Origin: Erpobdella octoculata
Lineage: Eukaryota > Annelida > Clitellata > Hirudinida > Erpobdellidae
DNA length: 64,000 nt
Direction of reading: 5' to 3'
Assembly: GCA_963978895.1 (NCBI GenBank)
Contig: OZ022238.1
Location: 46,734,210-46,798,209 of the forward strand
Position 1 is the stretch's first letter; each line of letters begins with the position of its first letter. The notes below the pieces were generated by a model that did not search any database, was not told where the DNA came from, and was given only the letters and a program-made list of their open reading frames with translations. A program made the translations under genes and the position numbers. Shown one piece after another: positions 52,763 through 64,000 of this stretch.

Positions 52763-53280
52763 ACCGGTCATCAGTTTTTTGAAGAGAATGTGAAAAATTT
52801 ATGAAATACATCCCCCCATAAATTTCTGGATCCGCCATTGGGTAAAAATGGCGTGAATGATTTAATCATATTGCAGGGCAAGACAGGATTAGTAAAAAAA
52901 GATGTCCAAAATGGGTGTGTAGAATTTTGTTTTATTTTTTGTAATAAATAATATAAACTTTGATGTAGACAGCTGTGAGGGAATCTACATTGTATCAATA
53001 CCACTAATAAGGTAAAGTTCCATTAGTTCGCTGATTGTATTTTGGCACAGAAAACAGCTAAACAATTGGACCAAACAGCTGGACCAAAGCTGATACACAA
53101 TTTATAAGTCTGCATTTATTGATAAATCTAGCATCGAACTCAGATATAAAATTGTCTACACACGAGGTTAAATGTAAAGTCAGAAGGATTCCAATACGCA
53201 TTGAATCATCACTAGGTCAAGTAAAGTCAAAATTAAAAAATATATAGTAAACTTTATGAAAAATTTCAAATTTCAAAAAT
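52763..53280. repeat. Dispersed 540-bp repeat, copy 2
   Basis: Near-identical to 37218-37760. It ends where copy B of the Hsp70 segmental duplication starts. Confidence 0.85.
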
Positions 53281-54409
53281 AAGCAAGAGTTCAAACCAAG
53301 TGAGGAGTTTTTCGAAAAAATAAAAATAGTGGTCAAAAAATCTGTCAACCTACTTTTCTCCTTCTAATAAAGGTCTCCAACTTGTTCTAGAAGTCATCCG
53401 TTTGAAAAACTTCTCTATTTGGTTCTTGTTTAATTTTCTATGCACGTGCTAACTTATATTAGTGCAGGAGTTGCTATAAATACAATTTTTGTATTAACTT
53501 TAAAATATTTCAAACAAATTAAAAGCAATGAAACAAACACATACTTATGTCATTGCTTGGCAAGTTATTTTCAAATAAAAAAAAGAAAAAGACTTTGTCA
53601 TCTAGCAATGATTTGGGAATGAATGAATCAGCACAGCACAAATTTTCAAGTTATCTAGTGAATCTTTTTAGCATAAATAAACAATTTAAAAACTTCATCG
53701 CGCACTGTCCCCCTAAAATATTTGCGCCCCCTCATGAAAACCTGGCTACAGGTCTGCTGGTTTAAACTGAAATTTCACTTTCGATTACAGCTTCTGGGCT
53801 GTTTGCCTCCTCTTTTTTTGTGGCGTTAAAAACAAAAGTATTATTTTTAAATCCTTTACATTAACTTTACCGTGTTTGCTTGTTTGCTTGAGTCATACGT
53901 TGGGACTTGGACCCTTTAACACTTAAAAATTCAACTTCCCGCTATTCAATCAAACGGGAATTGAGTGGGTTCATTTTTCGTCGCGGAATTAACATTCTAT
54001 TATTTTTTTGGATCAATTTAGTGGTTGTATGGCGGTTCTATAGCTTTAACCAAAGATTTGCTATAAGCGATCCAGATATAAATCAAGATCAGTGTCTTGC
54101 GCATTTTTGGCAAATCAGATTAGTAATTTCGGCAAAATCATAGATTAGATACGTTTGTAATTAATAAAATTTATTTAATTATCTTGTTTTATTTTATTAG
54201 GGCAATTAAGCTAATTGCTCCCGGAGTCACTTTCAAGGTGTTACTGTTTGTTTAGTAAATCCGCTACTGAATGAAGATTTAATTATTTTGCTTAATTTTT
54301 AATTCTTGAAAATTAAAATTTTATTTATGTAACGTTTCATATATTTGCTGTTTGTATAATTTTAACTAATTTATCGATGGACATTGTCAGTTAAAAACGG
54401 TTATAAGCT

Positions 54410-57400
54410 ATGATATTCAGTAGTTCCGTTGGTGCAGTATATTGTCGTAGTGCAATTAATTTGTGTCGAAGGTTCGTGATGCTCCGCAATACTAAACTTA
54501 ATTCTCTTTTCGGGAAACAGTTATGGTTTGTTAATCGATCAATTGGAACGTTTGAGAACCAAAACGTATATGTTAGTTTTATTTTTTTACAAATTCTGTA
54601 AATTTTAAATATAAAAGATTTATCTTTTCCTTGACGGCTGAGCCATATTTAATTATTCAGCAACGTAGTAATACTCTTCAAAATTCGTGAGCAGGATAAA
54701 AAGTTAACTTATCGATAGCAAATTAATTGACATCATATTTTTCATATGAAGAATTTCTTATGGTAATCTTTCAGATTGATATTAAGGAAATAAATTATTG
54801 TTGCCATTAATTTTACAAAACAGTATAGCCCAAAACAACAAATAATTATACGGAAATGATAGATAAGCTAATTAAAAAAAAATCAATAAAACAATTTATT
54901 AACAAGTAAAGGAAAAATGAGTTTCTAAACACAAACTGTGATTTCAAATACACTTGATTTAGAAATACGAAAAATGTTCAAATTATGTTTTTAAATGCTT
55001 TTATTTAACTTCACTTGTCTTTGTTTGTTTGTTTGTTTGTGGTGATCAAATCTTAGATTCAAAAATTCACTAACTTTTCGACTAACTAGAGCTCTAAAAC
55101 TTTCAGGAAAGCTTTATTCTGGATAACAATACATGAATGTAATGTTTTCGACTTGAATTAGGCTTTAAATTAATTAAAATTAATCAAATCAATTTAATTC
55201 CTACCATATAGCGACTGTAATAAGTTGTTTATGTATAACTCGCCAGAGGTCCAAAATAATTAAACAGTACGGATTTTTATTTATAAGTCGCCAGAGGTCT
55301 AAAATAATTAACAAGATAGTGCGTAATGGTTGTTTTATATTTAAAAATTTTAGTTCGTTGACTCAGATAAAGATAAAAGATTTTTTTTTAAATTTATTTT
55401 TTATATTTTTGTTTTGTTACTTGTAAAAAATTTCTTTGTCAAGGTTTGGTTAGATCATTCCCCCCACCGGAAAATTCTAGATCCGTTGCTGCTGAAAACC
55501 ACTATTAAATATTTTTACTTTTGAAAATTGCGGGGGGGGCCCGCGCGACGGTATGTATGGGGGGATGAGTCCCCCGTGACTACATGCCTGGTATCAATGC
55601 ATGAGGATAGATTTTTCTCTAAGGTCGAGTAAACATTTTTGCAAAACAGCACTGCACTCGAAAATTTAAAAAGATACAAAAAAGCATAAAAAACTCCCTG
55701 ACACAGTACTAATTCGAAATTTCTGAAAAACTGGTAATCGTCTAATTGATTTTATCATATGATGAAAACTACAATCATCTACAAAAAAAATTTCAATTTT
55801 TATTCATAAATATTTCAATTTATACACCTTGAAATATCAGAAATAGAACAACCATATTTTGTTATGCTTGCTTTTTTGTTCTCCTGCTCCTTCTCGCTCT
55901 TTCGCTTTCTCTCCTTTTCTTGCTGGCTCTCCCGTTTCCGTTTATTTTCCCGCTGGTGCTCATTTTTTTTCCCACTCTTCTAACTTGTCTTAGTTTATGA
56001 AGCGTAAAATAGATTTGCTAAAAGTTGCATGAAACGTTGTTACGTAAATTAAATTTGGATTTTATTACGCAATAATTTTTAATGTTCTTTTGGAGTTCCA
56101 TAAACTTGAAGTTTTATTGGTTTTTTACAAACTTTTATTTATGTTACAATCTCTGTGTGTGTGGCAAGTACAATTTAACCAGCTTTTTGACTAGCTAGGA
56201 AGCTAAAACTTTTAGCATAGCTTTATATTGGATGACAATACATGATTCAATTAAAAAATATAAAGTATACAAAATCTATATATATATAAATGAATGTTTG
56301 TATGTTTGTATGTATGTATGTATGTATATATGTATACCATTCATCCGATCGTAATGAAATTTTCACACAACCTTGAGAGTCAAGGGGAAACAAAATCTAT
56401 ATATATAAAAATGAATGTTTGTATGTAGGAAGCACTTAAGTACTTCCTATCGTGGATCAGAATTTGATCCTTTTAACTTTTCCCTCCTCCTTTCTCCAGG
56501 CTTGGGACTGGCTCGCAATTAGCGAGGCGGAGTTGTTTCCCTCATTTATGTATGTATATGTATATATATGCTTCCCGTTCCCATTTTCGCTCATTTTTTT
56601 TTATGATAGTTTACAGTCTTAAAACACCTTGTGTAAAGGACTATAAACTATCATAAAAAAAAAATGAGCGAAAATGGGAACGGGAAGCCAACTGAGAGCG
56701 AAAGAAAGATAGAGCGGGAAAGGGAAAGCGACCGAGAACGGGAAAGCAACTGGGAGCGGGAAAGCGATCGGGAGCTGGAAAACGACCGAGAGCGGGAAAG
56801 CGACCGGGAGCGGAAAAACGACCGGGAGCGGAAAAACGACCGAGAACGCGTCGGGAGCGGAAAAACGACCGAGAACGCGTCGGGAACGGGAAAGCGGAGA
56901 AGGAAACGGGAGCGAGAGAGACAAGCATTAGAAAAACCTCTAAAAACCCCGGGCAACGCCGGGTGCCCCCGCTAGTTATTTTATAAAAACAACGCTAGTA
57001 GGTTATAAAGATAACGCCCAACGCATTAATCTTCCAAACGGTTCGTTTAGTTCAAAAAATTGTAATATATGCCTTTTAATATTATTTTCAACATTTTAGT
57101 ACATTAGTATACAGGCGCTGTTTTTATAAAATAATTTTTTATACTTTATATTATTTTTTATTCTTTGTGTGAATTTCTTTATAAATCTAAATATTATTTA
57201 TATTTTTGTTATTTTTCATCATTTATTGTTCTTATATTGATTACGTACGCTCAAAATAATATTATTCGTACTCGACGATTATTCGCACTCGTCGATTATT
57301 CGCACTCGGCGATTAAACAAAGGGTCACATTTCAATGCAAACTAAATAATTCAATTTTACAAACTATATAATTCAATTTTGCAAACTATATAATTCAATT

Positions 57401-60400
57401 TTGCAAACTATATAATTCAATTTTGCACACTAAAAATAATAGATGCACACTATAAATATAATAGATGCACACAATAAAATTAATTTTTGCACACTACAAA
57501 ATTAATTTTTGCATACTATAAAAATAATTTTTGCACACTATATTTTGCACACTATAAAAAAAGTTTTTGCACACTATAATTTTAGTTTTTCCTCACTATA
57601 TTTTGCACACTATAAAAAATTTTTACACACTATAACTTTAATTTTTGCATACTGTATTTTGCTCACTATAAAATAACTTTTTGAAAGCAATGTAATTGGG
57701 AAACATGTTTTATGGTATGCATTTCAAATAGAAAATTTATTTTTAAATTGTAATAAGTATCCGTCAAATCTTAAAAAGAAAAATCAAAATACCAACCAAC
57801 TTACTCAAACTTTAAAAAAAACACCAGAAGTATACCAAGTCAAGTGAAAAATTTTTTTTGGTATCTAAGCCTTCGGCTGGTCAGTCAGCCTTTTCAGAGA
57901 TTTTTATTGATGATAAAAATAAAGAAGTAAAAAGTCATGTAAACAAACCCGGAAAAAGACAAAAAAAGAGTAATAATAAAATAATAAAAAATAAAAATAA
58001 AAATTGTTTTTTGCTTGCATTATTGCTCTTTCAATGGCAAGGTTCAATTATGAATCCGGTTAAATTTTAGTGAAATATAAAAGAATGATTAATTATAGTT
58101 CACAAATATTAATTATAGTTAGCAAATATTAATTATAGTTAGCAAATATTAATTATAGTTAGTTAATATTAATTACAGTTTGCATTTATTAATTATAGTT
58201 TGCATTTATTAATTATAGTTTGCATTTATTAATTGAAGTTTCCATTTATTAATTATAGTTTGCATTTATTAATTATACTTTGCATTTATTAATTATAGTT
58301 TGCATTTATTAATTGAAGTTTGCATTTATTAATTATAGTTTGCATTTTATAGTGTGCAAAATATTAAAATAGTGTGCTTTTAAATTGAATCGTTAAACAA
58401 ACAACGTTGCAAGTTAATATAAGCGTTGTAAAAAAATCATAATTTGAACATCTTTAGTATTTCGTTTTTCCTTTACTTGTTTCAGCTAAATGTGCAATGT
58501 TGTTTAATATTAAATTATTGTGTTAAATGTAAAAGCATAAATATAATTATCATGATTGTGATAACCATTTCTTTAAACTCTAGACTGATTTTTTATCAGG
58601 ATGAATCTGTGAGCGATATCTATTCAAATCGTAAAACACCAAGGTATGTTTTTAATTTTTATAAATTGAATGGAAAACGAGATGATAATAAATTCATTTA
58701 CTATTGTAGTTGCATATATGGAGAAGGCGTTGTGGGAATTGATTTTGGAACAACGAACACTCGTGTGGCTGTCAGTAATAAAAATGGTTATAAAGTCTTG
58801 TCAAAAATTCCTTCAGTTGTGACAGATGTGAAAATAGATGAAAAAAATATTAAACAAATTATTGGCAGTGAGCAGCATATGTATGACAAGAATAGTATAC
58901 ATGGTGTAAAGAGACTACTGTTTAGGGATTCTGAAGATAAAGGTTTCAAAGAATTCATGTAAGATTCTTTTGAACATTATACAGATATAAAACTTTGCAG
59001 AAAATACAAAATTACTTAACAATGTAAACTTGTCATGTTTTCAATTAAGGAAAACCATCCCATTCAATTTCGAAGGTCATTTAATCAAGACTGTATCAAG
59101 ATATTCTTATAAATATCACAGTTATGAACCATATGAAGTTGCTGCACTTTTTTTGAACTATATGAAAAAATCAGCTGGTTGATTTTTAGTTTTTTTTAAA
59201 TAATTCAACATTTATTTATTGTAAATTGAAATTAAACAGAATGGCATTTTAAAGAAGAAGTTAATAAGGCTGCTGTCACTGTTTCAACTGCTTGCGAAGA
59301 CTATAAAGTATCTAATTTGAAATTGTTTTGGTAAAAATGGTTTTGTCAAAATTTTAATGGAATTTTTATAAATATGAAAAGGAATACAAAGAAGCTGGCA
59401 GACTTGCTGGATTTGAACGAATTGATGTTGTCAAAGAACCAATTGCTGCTGTACTTGCACTCGATTCATTGGATTCCCAAGAATCTACTTCTGGTGATAA
59501 AGTGTTAGTTGCATTTTGTGCTCTTTTGTTTACAAATAATAATTTCTTATGTTTCGAAAGTTACACAACCTTGTTTGTTTTAGGACTGCTGTTTATGATT
59601 TTGGTGGTGGAAAATTTGAGGTTTCCATAATTAAGACCAAAAATGGGCATATGGATCTTTGTTCAAATTGTGACTTATTGCTCAATGGAAATCTAATCGA
59701 CAATGTTCTCATAAATTATTTCAACCAAAAATTCTATGAAGAGGTTTGAATAATACATTATTAAATATCGCTTACCACTCACCTACTGTGGACCGCTGGT
59801 TTTTTACTATTTCACTATATTTATATTTTAAATTTTCTATATTTCTATATTTTGTTACATTCTTACTTGATGTATTGCTGCAGCAAGTACACATGTGTCC
59901 AATTCTAATTAGTTTCTATATGTCACTATATTACTTCTGATTGATTATATACGTAACTTAGCTGGTAGAGTTTAACTTACAGTTGAAAAAAATTACAAGT
60001 AGAAAATAATTAAATAATGTTCTTAATATAAATAAAAATAAGAAAATAACTAATTTTAATTTAGATTTAATTTGACGAGTCCTTAGTTGACTTACAACTA
60101 CCTTGCATAGGGGAAGGCTGGGCTAGATGACGTACATTTCAAACAATCTCTCACACAGCCATTATTTAACAGAATTATTGAAAGAATTTTTTTATGAGTA
60201 CACTGAGTAACTTTTTCATCAAAAATTTCATTTAATAGATTTGCCTAACCTAATGAATTAGAGTCAACTCGCCCCAATAGCGGGGCAAGTTGACATTTAT
60301 TTGAGGATTCAAATTATAAACTCTGCGCTAGTCGTAATTTTAACATTTTATAATGTTTTAGTTATTGAAATAGATTTAGTTTTAATTAACTGAAATAATT

Positions 60401-61126
60401 TTTCTGTTAACATTAGGCAGATTTTACAAAGTATTTTTTTTAAATACAGCTTGTGTCGCATGTCAATTGCCCATTGACAAGACAATTACTTAAAAATTAC
60501 TAAACAAATTATTTCTTCAATAAATTCTAAAAAATATTTGAAAAAAATATTAATTATATACCTTGCCGCTTTTCTCTACAATATATTACTACAAATAAAT
60601 TTTGGTTCAATTTTTAACTTTTAATTTTAAACTTTGCCCTAAAAAATGGAAAACAATTGAATAATAGTTTTAATTTAACAAGCGTCTTTGCCTACGTCGC
60701 TTTACAACTACCCAGTATACAAATATGATATTTGAAAAATATTAATTATCATTGTTTATTTACAGTATGGTTTCGGTCAAAAATATAATGAGAAAGCATT
60801 GTGGAAATTTAGAAAAGAAGCAGTTGATGCAAAAATAAAGTTATCCAGTGTGTCTAAAGTCAAAATAGACATTAAAGACTTGACAGAAGAGTTTAATGGT
60901 CAATCTTTTCATTTGAACATTGAGCTGACAAGAAAAGAATTTGAAAAGAGGATTGATGATTTGCTTAAGAGGACAATTTCTTTGTGTGAAAAAACCATGA
61001 AAGATTGTGACATTGATAAAAAAAACATTGATGAAGTTTTGTTGGTTGGTGGAGTGACAAAAATTCCAAAGGTTAGTGGTCAATCTATGTTACTAATAAT
61101 GAACATGGTTTTAGTACAACGTCATA

Positions 61127-61216
<90 letters not shown>

Positions 61217-61371
61217 TTATGAATACGGATACTTTAATTGCTATTTGATAGGTCAAAGAATTGGTTGAAGAAATATTTGGCAAAGCACCAAACAATAAAA
61301 TTGATCCAGAAGAAATACTTGCTATTGGAGCTGCTGCTGCTGCCAGAAGATCCAAATATTATTTTGAATAA
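54410..61371 (+). CDS. Divergent mitochondrial-type Hsp70, nucleotide-binding domain only, copy B
   Basis: Exons 54410-54565, 58600-58643, 58710-58958, 59050-59177, 59240-59307, 59382-59503, 59584-59743, 60766-61071 and 61252-61371 give 450 residues with all phases consistent. Architecture as in copy A: presequence-like exon 1, GIDFGTTNTRVAV, VKRLLFRD, EPIAAVLAL, VYDFGGGKFEVSI, LLVGGVTKIPKV, then the stop after RRSKYYFE, with no substrate-binding domain. It differs from copy A by a longer exon 4 (YHSYEPYEVAALFLNYMKK), closer to the normal Hsp70 loop, by two extra codons in exon 8 (DLTEEFNG for EFNEFNG, and GFGQKYNE for GFDQYNK), and by VTVSTA for VTVPTA. Substitutions are scattered but leave the frame intact. 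This suggests that both copies are, or recently were, under selection. Mitochondrial location is inferred only. Confidence 0.83.
55400..56270. other. Hsp70-B intron 1, repeat-rich, no gene
   Basis: Transposon-like patch at 55440-55590 (TTCTAGATCCGTTGCTG, GGGGGGGCCCGCGCGACGG) and an R1 copy at 56150-56260. No coding sequence recognised. Confidence 0.5.
56275..56975 (+). mobile_element. Helitron-type element(s) with 18-bp minisatellite and 3' hairpin
   Basis: A 5' terminus A|TCTATATATATATAAATGAA at 56275 and a second at 56395. The 3' terminus is CCCCGGGCAACGCCGGGTGC then CCCCGCTAG|T at 56975, a perfect CCCGG/CCGGG hairpin followed by CTAG. Between them are a SINE-like copy (56417-56536) and 18-bp GACCGAGAGCGGGAAAGC-type units (56700-56900). 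It sits in Hsp70-B intron 1 and has no transposase. Confidence 0.7.
56420..56663 (-). mobile_element. SINE-like element, copy 4, rearranged
   Basis: The core (GGAAGCACTTAAGTACTTCC to GGCGGAGTTG, 56419-56536) matches copies 1 to 3. Its T-tract end is found separately at 56594-56663 as a hairpin of TTTTATGATAGTTTACAGTC against GACTATAAACTATCATAAAA. Confidence 0.6.
57335..57690. repeat. Degenerate TTTTGCACACTATAAAA repeats
   Basis: About fifteen diverged 18 to 24-bp units in Hsp70-B intron 1, first as TATAATTCAATTTTGCAAAC, later as TTTTTGCACACTATAA. Confidence 0.85.
58085..58350. repeat. 20-bp minisatellite AATTATAGTTTGCATTTATT, about 13 copies
   Basis: Tandem array in Hsp70-B intron 1, with an AGTTAGCAAATATT variant at its left end. 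The following TTTTATAGTGTGCAAAATAT is the inverse of the 57335 family, so the two arrays bracket a unique segment. Confidence 0.93.
60263..60294. other. Hairpin in Hsp70-B intron 7
   Basis: Identical GTCAACTCGCCCC/GGGGCAAGTTGAC hairpin to 50009-50040. It predates the duplication. Confidence 0.75.
61123..61214. repeat. (AT)n microsatellite in Hsp70-B intron 8
   Basis: About 45 AT units; same position as 50929-50972 in copy A. Confidence 0.95.
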
Positions 61372-61694
61372 AAATATTTTTCTATGACACCAAATTATTA
61401 TTATTGGTGTTACATAAAAACCTTTTTTATTTAAATAACTTTTTGTAATTTAAACAACGATAATCATTAACAAAAGAAACCGGAAAGTGTTTTATTAATT
61501 TATTTTTTAAGATTACTTTTTAAATTACTGAGTGTAAAAAAAGTAAGGGAGACTAGTGCTGAATAGACCGCGTACTGTATAGACCTTTAGCTTTAAAATT
61601 TCAATTTACATCTGATTACACCCAAATTTTATATATAGACCACCTAGCCTGGTGCTGACTAGACAGGTGAATTCCTTACCGCGTTATTACTATA

Positions 61695-62275
61695 CTAGAG
61701 ATAGCCCGTCAAAAATGACGAAAGTTTTAAAATACGGCGCCCGTTATTATAAAAATAGTCAACAAAAACAAAATGACATTTGATAACCATAAAAAAAATT
61801 ATATATAAGCAAATCAAAATGTTTGCGCCCATGGAAGCAAAAGAAACTGCGCTGTTGTATGATCGAATATGTTGTCGAAAATTTTGTCTATCTGCATTGG
61901 CCGTGTCTGATAGTAGGCTTTTGAGAAAATCGGGATATTCAAGTGTATTACCGTGAATGTCAAATGGTTTTGGCAACATTACTTTGCCTTTTCGACAACA
62001 TGAAGTGAATAGTCCATTTGATGGTTGCTTTGAAGCAAAATTTTTTGATCAACATGAAGTACATAAAACATCAAATTCACCACAATCATGTTGATCGAAT
62101 TGAGTTTCGTTGAAGTTAATTACTTCGTTACGAACTGCCTCACTCGCACGATCTCGTGCTAAACGTTGGGAGATCGCATTAGCAGCTCGATGTAGCTGCA
62201 ATTCATTGGGAGACATTTGTTCAACTCGATGGCGTTGCGAGGCAGCATTGGTTTCTCGATGTGGACGCAATTCAT
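61695..62275 (-). pseudogene. Decayed autonomous Helitron, N-terminal part of the Rep/helicase protein, with 3' terminus
   Basis: The minus strand reads HREANAASQRHRVEQ-type tandem His/Arg segments (NELQLHRAANAISQRLARDR), then FDVLCTSC, one in-frame stop, FTSCCRKGKVMLPKP, LEYPDFLKSLLSD and FRQHIRSYNSAVSFASMGAN. This is the zinc-finger plus helitron-like N-terminal domain. The Rep catalytic and helicase regions are absent. A short CGTCA/TGACG hairpin and GGCTATCTCTAG at 61695 before T form a Helitron 3' end. A (CATA)n array cuts the 5' side. Confidence 0.8.
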
Positions 62276-62282
62276 CGTAATT

Positions 62283-62738
62283 CATACATACATACATACA
62301 TACATACATACATACATACATACATACATACATACATACATACATACATACATACATACATACATACATACATACATACATACATACATACATACATACA
62401 TACATACATACATACATACATACATACATACATACATACATACATACATAGATACATACACACATACATACATACATATATACATACATACATACATACA
62501 TACATACCTACATAGATACATACACACACATACATACTTTGAATGAGCATTTAGTGCCAAAATATTGTAAAAAAACATACATACATACATACATACATAC
62601 ATACATACATACATACATACATACATACATACATACATACCTAGATACATACATAGATACATACATAGATATATACACACATACATACATACATACACAT
62701 ATACATACATAAATACATACATACATAGATACATGCAC
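62283..62738. repeat. (CATA)n microsatellite arrays
   Basis: Two long arrays (62283-62530 and 62575-62738) with GATA and CACA variants, separated by about 45 bp. The minus-strand Met-Tyr-Val-Cys frames are artefacts. Confidence 0.97.
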
Positions 62739-62846
62739 ACTCCCGCTTCCGGTCGTTTTCCGTTCCCTGTCGCTTTCCCGCTCATTCTTTTGTTCTCAGT
62801 TGCCCCCCCCCCTAGATCCGATTCTACATACATACATACATATGTA

Positions 62847-62983
62847 TGTGGGACGTGTTGGTCTGTGGGACGTGTTGGTCTGTGGGACGTGTTGGTCTGT
62901 GGGACGTGTTGGTCTGTGGGACGTGTTGGTCTGTGGGACGTGTTGGTCTGTGGGACGTGTTGGTCTGTGGGACGTGTTGGTCT
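62847..62983. repeat. 17-bp minisatellite GTGGGACGTGTTGGTCT, about 8 copies
   Basis: Near-perfect array running directly into the D-arm of the tRNA-like sequence at 62971. The repeat word TTGGTCTGTGG matches the D-arm TTGGTCTAGTGG. Confidence 0.95.
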
Positions 62984-63043
62984 AGTGGTATAGATACCGG
63001 CTTTGAGAGTCGTAGGACCCGGGTTCGATTCCCGGTCCAGGCA
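62971..63043 (+). other. tRNA-like sequence with degraded acceptor stem
   Basis: D-arm GTCT/AGAT, a seven-base anticodon loop TTTGAGA (which would read UGA, serine) on a four-pair stem, and a perfect T-arm CCGGGTTCGATTCCCGG are all visible. The acceptor strands (GACGTGT and TCCAGGC) do not pair, because the 5' strand now belongs to the 17-bp minisatellite. Serine tRNAs also need a long variable arm, which is absent. It is therefore a tRNA pseudogene or SINE head, not a working tRNA. Confidence 0.6.
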
Positions 63044-63154
63044 CGTAATTTCCTTGACCAAGAAACTAACTCACATGTGCTCACGTAAACTCAGCGTTAT
63101 CTAGGGTTAACTTCTCATGTCTATGTAAACAGCGTGTTCTTCGAAGTTTCCTAT

Positions 63155-63798
<644 letters not shown>

Positions 63799-63799
63799 T

Positions 63800-64000
63800 A
63801 TATATATATATATATAGAAACGTTTGGATCCACTGGTAGAAAGACAAGGATGTCCCTTGTACGTACCTAGAGTTTTTGAAAACACATCACTGAATTCATT
63901 GATTAACTGAGAAATTGATGTTTCTTGGAGCTGATTTATTCCTGATATTTTAAATCCTATGCTGGGGGACCAATCATATCATATTATGATGAGTTGTAAC
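63800..64000. other. Window end with nothing recognised
   Basis: Short (AT)n then unique sequence; no gene seen. Confidence 0.5.

Larger units (their letters stand above)
53279..61690 (+). repeat. Segmental duplication, copy B (carries the Hsp70-like gene)
   Basis: Partner of 42328-51635, same order and strand. It contains 53907-54143, a 78-codon open frame shared with 42860-43096 that lies in repeat-related sequence (GCTTGAGTCATACGTTGGGA; compare 4545-4600 reversed). Confidence 0.88.

Noticed and set aside
42860..54143. 78-codon frame present at both 42860-43096 and 53907-54143 as a possible gene
   Set aside because: Its identity is explained by the segmental duplication. It contains repeat sequence also found near 4545-4600 and has no recognisable domain or splice link.
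62971..63043. A functional tRNA gene
   Set aside because: The T-arm and D-arm are good, but the acceptor stem cannot pair and there is no long variable arm for the apparent serine anticodon.
62049..63061. Long Met-Tyr-Val-Cys and Tyr-Ile-His-Thr frames
   Set aside because: They are produced by (CATA)n arrays. Only the 3' part of the minus-strand frame (62049-62275) has real Helitron protein similarity.
62733..63088. Frames reading GRVGLWDVLVCGTCWS on the plus strand and RPTDQHVPQTNTSH on the minus strand
   Set aside because: They come from the 17-bp minisatellite.

Overview
This window is AT-rich nuclear DNA from an animal, most likely an invertebrate. The genes are split by GT-AG introns and encode metazoan families: a Piezo channel, a mitochondrial-type Hsp70 relative, a Sin3 PAH domain protein and a Zyg-11-like leucine-rich-repeat protein. 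The rest is dense with simple repeats, minisatellites and decayed transposons (Helitron, CR1/L2-like LINE, hAT, pogo/Tigger, short SINE-like elements). I cannot fix the phylum from sequence alone. Nothing bacterial, plasmid-like or CRISPR-like is present.

Layout. Positions 502-17751 (minus strand) hold the first 16 coding exons of a Piezo mechanosensitive channel gene: 2,502 nt, 834 codons, all splice phases agreeing. The rest of the gene lies beyond position 1. Its introns hold a roughly 800-base (TGAG)n tract, a complete non-autonomous Helitron, a SINE-like copy and many minisatellites. Positions 19570-22070 are gene-free, with a LINE fragment and an inverted-repeat element carrying TTAGGG-like repeats. 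Positions 23230-27510 (plus strand) hold a tandem duplication of a very small Sin3-like gene that encodes little more than one PAH1 domain. The downstream copy can also splice to an extra Cys-containing last exon. Positions 28422-29723 hold a Zyg-11-like LRR open reading frame whose 3' end may run into hAT-type transposon sequence. Positions 29800-42300 are mostly transposon debris and repeats.

Positions 42328-61690 are a large segmental duplication. Each copy carries a complete nine-exon gene for a divergent mitochondrial-type Hsp70 consisting only of the nucleotide-binding domain (442 and 450 residues), with a separate Arg-rich presequence-like first exon. Positions 61695-63798 hold a decayed autonomous Helitron, long (CATA)n and (AT)n arrays, a 17-bp minisatellite that seems to have grown from a tRNA-like sequence, and a Helitron 3' end.

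The strongest candidates for something undescribed are the two domain-only paralogue pairs: the Hsp70 nucleotide-binding domains with altered ATPase motifs, and the PAH1-only mini-Sin3 proteins. Both are duplicated in tandem, intron-bearing and free of stops. All exon models were assembled by hand from splice signals, phase and family resemblance, with no transcript evidence.
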